Assembly: GCA_025351985.1 (NCBI GenBank)
Contig: JANXUW010000074.1
Coordinates: 1-5,053 of the forward strand
Source of the DNA: Pseudolysobacter sp.
GTDB taxonomy: Bacteria > Pseudomonadota > Gammaproteobacteria > Xanthomonadales > Rhodanobacteraceae
DNA: 5,053 nt
Reading direction: 5' to 3'
Shown here one piece after another: positions 1-5,053 of the stretch. The stretch's first letter is position 1; each line of letters begins with the position of its first letter. The position numbers and the translations under genes are program-made. The notes under the pieces were generated by a model that worked only from the letters and a program-made list of their open reading frames with translations, searched no databases and was not told where the DNA came from.

Positions 1-426
1 GGCATTGAACACGTCCGCGACCAGCGCGGTCCAGGTTCCCTTGGTACTCTTGCCATCGTGTCGCGAAAGATTGCCAACCGCATCGCTCGGCAAGGTCGAT
101 GCCACAATCGCCGCCCACGGCGAGTTGTATACCGGCAGCCACGATTTGGTATACGGCGCATTGGCGGTAGTGGCTTGCACCATGTCATTCGCAGCGGTCG
201 CGGCCACATCGTCATCGATCACCATGTTGGTGATGGTCGTGCCGCCGACGTCGGTAAGCCCATCGATCAACGCAACGAGATCGCTGCCGGTGCCGTCGGG
301 TGAACGCAGCATGGCCGTGAGATCGCCGACGCCCGGATGGGTGATCGAATCGATGCGGAAATTGATATCGGCGATTTCGAAATCGTCGGTCACGTTCATC
401 TGATGAAACACGCCACGCTTGGCGAA
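1..426 (-). other. P-domain (proprotein convertase P/Homo B type) of the M36 protease, incomplete
   Basis: Codons about 945-1086 of the protease read as a P-domain: FEIADINFRIDSITHPGVGD, then LTAMLRSPDGTGSDL, then a long loop and KGTWTALVADVFNA at the window edge. In known P-domains a GDL-x-L-x-SP-x-GT core is followed about 70-90 residues later by G-x-W-x-L-x-V-x-D. Both halves are present here, and only the last strands should lie outside the window. Such domains occur at the C-terminus of many secreted bacterial proteases, where they aid folding or substrate and surface contact. The boundaries are approximate. Confidence 0.85.
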
Positions 427-3258
427 GTTGACGATCGTCAGCGGCGTGGCGAGCGTATCGGTGTAGGTGACGGCCGGATCGGTGCCCGATGCGCCGCCGA
501 CACGTATACGAAAGCTTGTGCTGGTCGTGCCGAGATTCGATACCGTGGTCAGCGTGAAATCGATCGCGCTGCCACACAGCACGTTGGGGGCGACGGTGAG
601 CATGAAACTATCGCCGGTCGCACTTCCCTGCGGCCCGATGGCACCGTAAGTCGACTGATTATCGTAGATCGTCACGCCCGGCGTGGTCGTGCTCAATGTC
701 GCGCTCGCGCTGGTAACGGCCTTGTTCGCGGCGCGCCACGGATTGCTCAGCTTGACTGTGAGTTTGACCGCTTCGCCCGGATCGATCGTGCCGTTGTTGT
801 TGGACGCACTGTCATCGATCGTGACGTCGGTCGCCGGCGCCAGCACATCGAGAAACGGCACACTGAACGATTCGTGGATGGCTTCGTGGCTGCTCACGTA
901 TCGGCCCATCACGGCATACGGTGCGCGCGCGCCATAACCCAATCCGCGATCGGCGAATCCGCTCCAGATCGAGTTTTCGTTGGCACATGCATTGGTCGCG
1001 CAATCGGCCTGCAGCAGTGCATCGCGTGCATCGGTGAAGGTCGGATTGATCGGCGTCATCTTCATCGCATCGGTGGCGAGCTGCAGCATCTTGTGACTGC
1101 CGGTCGGCACGTCCCCGTTAGCGCCTGCGGGATCGGCGATCACGCGCGCGCGAACTTCCCACAAGGTCAGGGCCCACACTTCACCGATGTTGTGGACTTC
1201 CATGCCACCGTTGTTGTTGAAACCGATCGGGTCCGGTGTAATGCCACCGCTGAGATTATTGGTGACGTCGTCGACGTCGGCCCAAGTCAGCGGATTCACC
1301 GTATTGTCGGTGGAATACGGAAAACGCCGGATGCCGTAGGTGTAGTTGTCCAGATACGTGGGCGTGAGTTTGTAGGTGGCGTACGCGCCCGAGGCATAAC
1401 GACCATTCGGGTTATTCGCATTCGTGCTATTCAACAGCGATAACGCGTAGAAATCGCTCCAGCCCTCGCCCATGCCACGCGCCGGATCCCAGTTCAAACC
1501 AGCGCCATTGCCAATCAACCGATTGCTCGTGCCGTGCGTCATCTCATGCATCGATACTTCGGCATCGAGGGCGCCATCGCGGTCGATCGTCGGGCCAATG
1601 AAACGGTACATCTGCATGCGCCCCGACGTGCCATCCGGCGGCGTCGAGAAATTCGCGTTGTTGGTGCCGGAACCGTCGTCCGCATCGCCGTTGACGCGAT
1701 CGCCGCCCAGCCCTTGACCGCTGAAGTTGGTCTGCTGGAAATTGCCCGAAGCCTCGTCGAAACCGAGTTTGTAAAGCTGGTCGTGATACCAGTTCGTGAC
1801 ATAAAAAAGATGCGTCATCATGCCGCGGCGAAACTGGTCGACCGCTGCCGTGCCGCTCACGCCGTTGCCGGTGGCGGTTTGTCCGGCCTCCGGATTTCCG
1901 GCTTGCGGCGGCGGCAGATAATTGGTCTGGAAATCGCGCGGCGTGGTGCCGAGAAAATCGCGATTGCGACCGTTCGCATCCGGATTGCCGGTGGCGCGGC
2001 CGTTGCCGTCGATCACACCGGCGGCGGCGGTATCGCAGATGTTGGCATCGGCGTTCTGCACTTGGTCCATACAAACCAGCACGTTATTGCCGAGCGTCTG
2101 CGTTTCGTTGGCGGTGCAGCCACCCGCGGGGCAATCGTTGATCCAGCCGTTGGGACTCGCCACCGCGTCGTACGCCGTGTGCATGCTGACAATGGTCGGG
2201 GCGATACCAGGCAATTGCACGCCGGCTGCGGGTGCCGCGGCGGTTTTGGGAGAATTCGGTGCCGGACTATCCGCTGGCGTGATGCCATCGGCCTGCACAT
2301 ATACGCGGAAACGTGCGTCGTGCGCCGACGCATAATCGCGCATGTTCTTGCGCCACAAAACATCACCGGTCTGCGCATCGATCACCGCGTACCAGTCGGC
2401 GTCACCGGTGGTGAAAACCACCAGCGACCAGGCCGGCACAAGCATGCCGGGCGACAGTGGGAACAACACCTGGCGCGCGCTGATTTCACCGGCGACATAA
2501 TCGTCGGTTTCGGCGAGCTTGAAGCGTCCGTCGGTCTCGTTGCTGACCGTGAATGATGCCGTGCTTGCGGTGCGGCCCTCGAACGCCAGTAACTTCACGA
2601 TGGCCTGTGCCGGAGTCATCAGGCTAGCGGCATCGACCGCGGGCGCGAACGCGCGTGCGTGCGGCATCAGTTGGCCAACGTATTTGGCAAGGCGGCCATC
2701 GCGCGCGAGCAAAAAGCGCGACTCGCTCTGAAACACCGGACGTCCATCGATCTGCTGCTCGATGCGCAACATGCGCAGACCGCTGTCACCGCCGGCGCTG
2801 TCACCGATCGCGACCAGGTCATCCAGGTCGGCGCTGGAAAGGCCGAACAGCGCGCCGTTGCCACGCAGATAATCACGCACGATCGCTTCGCTGCTGCGGC
2901 CCGGCGCGGCATCGGTGAGAAAGCCACCGTCGTTGCTCAGCGCAACTGGCACACCGGTCAGCGCGGAGAATTTGGTGTTGAGCGCGGGTTTGTTGCGCGA
3001 CAACGATTTCAACGCGACGGCGCCCGAGGCAACGATATTTTTCGCGGCAACCAGCCCAGCGTCGGCCTTGCCCGGCCGCGCGGCGGTCGCGCTTGCATAC
3101 GCACTTTTCAGATTGACACGCGCATCCAGCATACCCGCCTGCGCGTCACTTTTTGTGAGCAGCGGTGGCGCGACCAAGGCATACGCGGAGGAAAACGATG
3201 CAACGAATGCAAGCGTCAGCGCGGCGCAAACGCCGCGGCTGGGTGATAACAAGGTCAT
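1..3258 (-). CDS. Secreted M36 (fungalysin-type) zinc metalloprotease with C-terminal P-domain, 3' end beyond window
   Basis: Reading leftward from ATG at 3258, 1086 codons are open without a stop and the frame continues past base 1, so the gene is 3'-truncated by the window. Residues 1-27 form a Sec signal peptide (Arg8, hydrophobic core, cleavage likely after AYA). Residues about 95-310 look like an FTP/PepSY propeptide, ending in the typical WYAVIDAQTGDVLW. The catalytic domain spans about 320-780. It has NWYHDQLYKLGF (499-500 region), the zinc motif HEMTHG with His571, Glu572 and His575, the third zinc ligand Glu598 in GMGEGWSDF, His689 in VHNIGEVWA, and an end at FADRGLGYGA. A Cys/Asn/Asp-rich stretch (371-475, Cys376, 381, 396, 408) lies ahead of the core. 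Residues about 800-930 (NNNGTIDPGE) resemble a beta-sandwich, and about 945-1086 is a P-domain (GDLTAMLRSPDGT, then KGTWTALVAD). By family knowledge it would be exported, self-activate by propeptide removal, and degrade extracellular protein. ATG 3258 is the first ATG after the in-frame stop at 3373-3375 and has GGGGA upstream. Family assignment is secure; the substrate is unknown. Confidence 0.96.
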   Translation of the reverse strand, partial: MTLLSPSRGVCAALTLAFVASFSSAYALVAPPLLTKSDAQAGMLDARVNLKSAYASATAARPGKADAGLVAAKNIVASGAVALKSLSRNKPALNTKFSALTGVPVALSNDGGFLTDAAPGRSSEAIVRDYLRGNGALFGLSSADLDDLVAIGDSAGGDSGLRMLRIEQQIDGRPVFQSESRFLLARDGRLAKYVGQLMPHARAFAPAVDAASLMTPAQAIVKLLAFEGRTASTASFTVSNETDGRFKLAETDDYVAGEISARQVLFPLSPGMLVPAWSLVVFTTGDADWYAVIDAQTGDVLWRKNMRDYASAHDARFRVYVQADGITPADSPAPNSPKTAAAPAAGVQLPGIAPTIVSMHTAYDAVASPNGWINDCPAGGCTANETQTLGNNVLVCMDQVQNADANICDTAAAGVIDGNGRATGNPDANGRNRDFLGTTPRDFQTNYLPPPQAGNPEAGQTATGNGVSGTAAVDQFRRGMMTHLFYVTNWYHDQLYKLGFDEASGNFQQTNFSGQGLGGDRVNGDADDGSGTNNANFSTPPDGTSGRMQMYRFIGPTIDRDGALDAEVSMHEMTHGTSNRLIGNGAGLNWDPARGMGEGWSDFYALSLLNSTNANNPNGRYASGAYATYKLTPTYLDNYTYGIRRFPYSTDNTVNPLTWADVDDVTNNLSGGITPDPIGFNNNGGMEVHNIGEVWALTLWEVRARVIADPAGANGDVPTGSHKMLQLATDAMKMTPINPTFTDARDALLQADCATNACANENSIWSGFADRGLGYGARAPYAVMGRYVSSHEAIHESFSVPFLDVLAPATDVTIDDSASNNNGTIDPGEAVKLTVKLSNPWRAANKAVTSASATLSTTTPGVTIYDNQSTYGAIGPQGSATGDSFMLTVAPNVLCGSAIDFTLTTVSNLGTTSTSFRIRVGGASGTDPAVTYTDTLATPLTIVNFAKRGVFHQMNVTDDFEIADINFRIDSITHPGVGDLTAMLRSPDGTGSDLVALIDGLTDVGGTTITNMVIDDDVAATAANDMVQATTANAPYTKSWLPVYNSPWAAIVASTLPSDAVGNLSRHDGKSTKGTWTALVADVFNA

Positions 3259-3264
3259 TGATTT

Positions 3265-3269
3265 TCCCC
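3265..3269 (-). promoter_or_regulatory. Ribosome-binding site of the M36 protease gene
   Basis: On the minus strand GGGGA stands six bases before ATG 3258. No other in-frame ATG lies between it and the upstream in-frame stop at 3373-3375, so this site fixes the start and gives a complete signal peptide. Confidence 0.7.
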
Positions 3270-3572
3270 AGCAACAGAATTTCGAGAGTGTGTCGCAAAA
3301 ACTTAACGCGGATTTAAGGCGCGAGCTTAACCACTCACCATCCACGTTGTCACTACCTGAAAAATGTAAATGTCACACTCGTTGATCTTTGCAGCGATAC
3401 TGTGTTCGCAAAAAAAACAGCGGTGATCAATCGGTAAGAAGCAACGGATCTTCGGCGAAACTCACGGAACCAAAGTTAATGCCTGGAATAAAGATAAACA
3501 AACCATCGCGCATCTTGCCGACGACTGAATTGAGTTGGATCGACAGCAAATTACGTCCCCTGCCAAACACGC

Positions 3573-3586
3573 AATTCGCGCGAATT
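3573..3586. promoter_or_regulatory. Perfect 14-bp palindrome, candidate operator
   Basis: AATTCGCGCGAATT is its own reverse complement over all 14 bases. Its last T is the first T of the TTGACA hexamer at 3586-3591, so a dimeric protein bound here would touch a promoter at that place. The half-sequence CGCGAATT recurs at 3628-3635, 49 bp downstream, just before the start of the rightward gene. The palindrome is seen directly; the operator role is inference. Confidence 0.4.
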
Positions 3587-3591
3587 TGACA
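3586..3591 (+). promoter_or_regulatory. Candidate -35 hexamer TTGACA for the rightward genes
   Basis: TTGACA matches the sigma-70 -35 consensus exactly and lies 55 bases before ATG 3646. No good -10 box follows at 16-18 bp (the bases there are around TGGCGC). The nearest T/A-rich hexamer, TTTAGA at 3618-3623, is 26 bp away. It may therefore be an activator-dependent promoter or a chance match. Confidence 0.25.
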
Positions 3592-3603
3592 ACGTTTTAC
3601 TTT

Positions 3604-3628
3604 GTGCATGGCGCATGTTTAGATGCAC
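3604..3628. repeat. Inverted repeat GTGCAT-N13-ATGCAC
   Basis: GTGCAT at 3604-3609 and ATGCAC at 3623-3628 are perfect 6-bp inverted arms around a 13-base loop, with a nested GCAT/ATGC pair inside (3613-3616 and 3623-3626). It sits between the TTGACA hexamer and ATG 3646. It could be a protein site or a hairpin in the leader mRNA. There is no T-run after it, so it is not an intrinsic terminator. Confidence 0.35.
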
Positions 3629-3636
3629 GCGAATTC

Positions 3637-3645
3637 GGGGGAAGG
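3637..3645 (+). promoter_or_regulatory. Ribosome-binding site abutting ATG 3646
   Basis: GGGGGAAGG is purine-only and ends at the base before ATG 3646. If the GGGGGA part pairs with 16S rRNA the spacing is only three bases, which is short. The later in-frame ATGs at 3664 and 3673 have no comparable purine run directly before them, so 3646 is the preferred start. Confidence 0.45.
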
Positions 3646-3983
3646 ATGAAATCAGCAAAACTGATGTTGCGGATGTTCTTCGACGCTCTGCTTCTTTCGG
3701 CTGCGCCGTCAGGTCAAGTCGCCTTCATCAACCTGCTCGCGGGCGGTACGCAGGACATCAACTATGTCGGCGTTTCGAACGTGCACGCGATCAGCATTCA
3801 TCTTGCGCCCACCTTGACCAACGATAGCAGCTCTGGCGATTCCTCCGGCTGGTTTGCCCAAGGCGGGGGGGGGGCGCCGATCCGCCCACCCCGATTCCGA
3901 CCCTGTCGTTCGCCATGCTGTTACTGCTAGCTTTCGCTTTCTCAGGCATCGCGTTTACCGCGTTGCGCCGCTCGTTCGATTAA
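3646..3983 (+). pseudogene. Small secreted protein with IPTL-CTERM-like sorting tail, split by frameshift in a G10 tract
   Basis: From ATG 3646 the frame runs to TAG at 3928-3930 (94 aa). In the frame entered at 3876 the sequence continues as ADPPTPIPTLSFAM, a hydrophobic stretch of about 20 residues, then ALRRSFD and TAA at 3981-3983. A PTPIPTLS motif, membrane segment and Arg pair at the extreme C-terminus is the layout of IPTL-CTERM sorting tails, which are linked to exosortase H in Gram-negatives. The two halves meet at the ten-G run 3865-3874; eight or eleven G would fuse them cleanly. The N-terminus (Lys2, Lys5, Arg9, then MFFDALLLSAA) is only a weak signal peptide. The middle (VAFINLLAGGTQDINYVGVS) is not a family I recognise, followed by a Ser/Gly linker. 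The usual tail motif is IPTLSEWxM; here it is IPTLSFAM, lacking one residue and the Trp. The collagen-like gene follows 25 bases later, suggesting one operon. It is labelled pseudogene because it is frame-broken as read; a switch or sequencing error is equally possible. Confidence 0.7.
3865..3874 (+). repeat. Poly-G tract of ten, frame-deciding
   Basis: Ten consecutive G interrupt the IPTL-tail gene immediately before the sorting tail. With ten the product ends as a short Arg/Cys/Pro-rich tail at 3930. With eight or eleven it reads GGGG-ADPPTPIPTLS and ends at 3983. G-runs of this length are prone to polymerase slippage and also to sequencing and assembly errors. Confidence 0.9.
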
Positions 3984-3998
3984 CTCGAAACAGATTCC

Positions 3999-4003
3999 GG
4001 AGA
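3999..4003 (+). promoter_or_regulatory. Ribosome-binding site of the collagen-like gene
   Basis: GGAGA lies five bases before ATG 4009, a good Shine-Dalgarno match and spacing. It supports 4009 over the internal ATG at 4024, and shows that the collagen-like gene is translated independently of the broken gene in front. Confidence 0.75.
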
Positions 4004-4008
4004 TCGTC

Positions 4009-5053
4009 ATGTCCCAACTATCCATGCGCCATTCATTGCTGATGCTCGCCATTGCCAATGCGTTGACCGTATCGGTCGCCTCGGCCCAGAACATCACAGT
4101 CACGCCACCGGCCGGCGGTGACTTCGTGATCTCCAGCGGCAATCTTGTCATCAGTGGATTACCGGGCGCGGCAACGCAAACCGATCCGCTGTGTTTCAAC
4201 ATGGCCACCGGCGCGGTCGGTGCGTGCGCACCCGGTTCGTTGATCGGCCCTACAGGCGCAACGGGTGTTGTCGGTCCAACCGGTGACATCGGCGCAACGG
4301 GACCTACCGGACAGACCGGCAACATCGGTGCGATAGGTCCAACCGGCGCCATCGGTTTCACGGGTGCAACCGGCAATACCGGCGTGACTGGCGCCACCGG
4401 CAACATCGGTGTGACCGGCGCCACAGGCGCCACGGGTGCGGCAAGTACGATTGCGGGTCCCACCGGCCCGACGGGCATCAGCGGACAAATCGGCGTGACC
4501 GGCGCGACGGGCGTCACCGGCGCGGCCAGCACCGTTGCCGGGCCGACAGGTTTTACCGGGGCAACCGGTGCGACCGGCAGTACCGGCTCGACAGGATCGA
4601 CCGGCGCCATCGGTAACACCGGTGCAGCAAGCACCGTCGCCGGCCCAACTGGCGCGACGGGCGCGATCGGAGTTACCGGATCTACTGGTCCAATCGGTAT
4701 TACAGGCGCAACGGGTGCCACGAGCACAGTTGCTGGCCCAACCGGAATTACCGGCGCGATTGGATTCACCGGACCGACCGGCGCGACTGGCAGCACGGGT
4801 GCAACCGGCGCCACCAGCACAGTCGCCGGCCCCACCGGCGTGACGGGCGCAACAGGTGCGATCGGAGCGACTGGCGCCACCGGTGCGCCGAGTGCGGTCG
4901 CTGGTCCGGCGGGCGCAACCGGAGCGACAGGTTCCACCGGCAATACTGGGCAAACGGGTGCGACGGGGGCAAACAGCATCGTGCCCGGCCCTGCTGGCGC
5001 GACAGGTCCCTTGGGTGCGACCGGTCCCGGGGGCACTTCCGCCAGTGGTGCTA
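4009..5053 (+). CDS. Secreted collagen-like protein (Gly-X-Thr repeats), 3' end beyond window
   Basis: From ATG 4009 the frame is open for 348 codons to the right edge, so the gene is incomplete. Residues 1-26 are a Sec signal peptide (Arg7, hydrophobic [15 protein letters not shown], cleavage likely SASA-type before Gln27). Residues 27-79 form a small head ([18 protein letters not shown]) with Cys62 and Cys73 in [17 protein letters not shown], perhaps a disulfide or a trimer-starting peptide (inference). From Gly80 to about Gly341 there are about 78 Gly-X-Y triplets by hand count, about 56 with Thr in the third place, broken by seven four-residue interruptions. Such sequences form collagen triple helices, and Thr-rich bacterial versions such as BclA of Bacillus carry O-linked sugars. 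The mature part seen contains only three charged residues (Asp38, 59, 93) and no Lys, Arg or Glu. The Gly pattern breaks at GTSASGA, near the edge, where a globular C-terminal domain or anchor probably starts. It is likely a surface or secreted fibre. Partner genes and anchoring are unknown. Confidence 0.93.
   Translation, partial: MSQLSMRHSLLMLAIANALTVSVASAQNITVTPPAGGDFVISSGNLVISGLPGAATQTDPLCFNMATGAVGACAPGSLIGPTGATGVVGPTGDIGATGPTGQTGNIGAIGPTGAIGFTGATGNTGVTGATGNIGVTGATGATGAASTIAGPTGPTGISGQIGVTGATGVTGAASTVAGPTGFTGATGATGSTGSTGSTGAIGNTGAASTVAGPTGATGAIGVTGSTGPIGITGATGATSTVAGPTGITGAIGFTGPTGATGSTGATGATSTVAGPTGVTGATGAIGATGATGAPSAVAGPAGATGATGSTGNTGQTGATGANSIVPGPAGATGPLGATGPGGTSASGA
4246..5031 (+). 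repeat. Collagen Gly-X-Y region with seven periodic breaks
   Basis: This segment encodes residues 80-341 of the collagen-like protein. After a first run of 22 triplets, blocks of 8, 10, 9, 9, 7, 8 and 5 triplets follow, each opened by Gly-Pro-Thr/Ala. The blocks are separated by STIA, STVA, STVA, STVA, STVA, SAVA and SIVP (starting at residues 146, 174, 208, 239, 270, 295 and 323). Spacing between breaks is 28, 34, 31, 31, 25 and 28 residues, always three times n plus one. At the DNA level the units use different synonymous codons, so they are not recent exact copies. Confidence 0.9.

Larger units (their letters stand above)
3259..3645. other. Divergent intergenic control region
   Basis: About 387 bp separate the diverging protease gene and the IPTL-tail gene. 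The stretch is visibly richer in A/T than its flanks, as expected for promoter DNA, and I see no convincing gene in it. It holds an A8 run (3410-3417), a direct repeat TGTCAC (3348-3353 and 3371-3376, 23 bp apart), the palindrome at 3573-3586, TTGACA at 3586-3591 and an inverted repeat at 3604-3628. For the leftward gene only a weak candidate promoter is visible: GTGACA (complement of 3348-3353) with TAAGCT 18 bp later. Transcription starts cannot be fixed from sequence alone. Confidence 0.7.

Noticed and set aside
337..2556. Long plus-strand frames (337-1443 and 1534-2556) rich in Arg, His and Ile
   Set aside because: They lie opposite the continuous M36 protease frame with its intact catalytic motifs. 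Their composition is that of antisense high-GC codons and no domain is recognisable.
2655..3385. Plus-strand frames of 87-195 aa over the 5' end of the protease gene
   Set aside because: They overlap the signal peptide and propeptide codons of the protease, which read as a coherent exported protein. The frames have no recognisable domains or start signals.
3410..3432. A8 run (T8 on the minus strand) as an intrinsic terminator
   Set aside because: No stable GC-rich hairpin precedes the T-run on the minus strand, only short imperfect TGATCA symmetry, and there is no credible gene ending there.
3427..3609. Minus-strand 60-aa frame in the intergenic region, ending FGSVSFAEDPLLLTD
   Set aside because: The C-terminal half looks faintly protein-like, but there is no Shine-Dalgarno before the ATG at 3609, and it would run through the palindrome and TTGACA. 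No family is recognised.
4246..5031. Repeat region as a CRISPR array or DNA-level tandem satellite
   Set aside because: The periodicity is the Gly-X-Y codon pattern. There are no identical repeats separated by unique spacers, and the units differ in synonymous codons.
3942..5036. Long minus-strand frame (364 aa) of Pro-Val-Ala-Pro repeats opposite the collagen gene
   Set aside because: It is the mirror of the Gly-X-Thr codons (GGN reads as Pro, ACN as Val/Gly-type codons). It has no signal peptide or ribosome site of note, while the plus frame has a signal peptide, a Shine-Dalgarno site and true collagen periodicity.

Overview
The window looks like chromosomal DNA of a GC-rich Gram-negative bacterium, most likely a gammaproteobacterium of the Xanthomonadales/Lysobacterales type (inference). 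The grounds are a secreted M36 metalloprotease with a C-terminal P-domain, an IPTL-CTERM-like sorting tail, Sec signal peptides and high-GC codon use. It holds two divergently arranged blocks of secreted-protein genes around an AT-richer control region of about 390 bp. No RNA gene, insertion sequence, CRISPR array or integrase was found.

Left block (1-3258, minus strand): one long open frame of 1086 codons running off the left edge. It encodes a fungalysin-type M36 zinc metalloprotease with signal peptide, FTP/PepSY-like propeptide, catalytic domain (HEMTH, GEGWSD, VHNIGEVW), a beta-sandwich-like segment and a proprotein-convertase-type P-domain cut by the window edge. The frame is intact throughout.

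Middle (3259-3645): divergent intergenic region. It contains a perfect 14-bp palindrome (AATTCGCGCGAATT) overlapping a consensus TTGACA hexamer, and a second inverted repeat (GTGCAT/ATGCAC) just upstream of the rightward gene.

Right block (3646-5053, plus strand): first a small gene whose C-terminal sorting tail (IPTLSFAM, hydrophobic stretch, Arg-Arg end) is out of frame because of a run of 10 G. Runs of 8 or 11 G would join both halves. The cause may be a phase-variable switch, transcriptional slippage, a pseudogene or a homopolymer sequencing error. Twenty-five bases later, with its own good ribosome-binding site, begins a collagen-like protein running off the right edge. It has a signal peptide, a short head with two cysteines, then about 78 Gly-X-Y triplets dominated by Gly-X-Thr. 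Seven regularly styled four-residue breaks interrupt the triplets, and the repeat region has almost no charge.

Together the window suggests a cell-surface or extracellular locus: a secreted protease diverging from a probable two-gene unit for a small tail-anchored protein and a collagen-like fibre. A functional link between the protease and the fibre is inference from position only.
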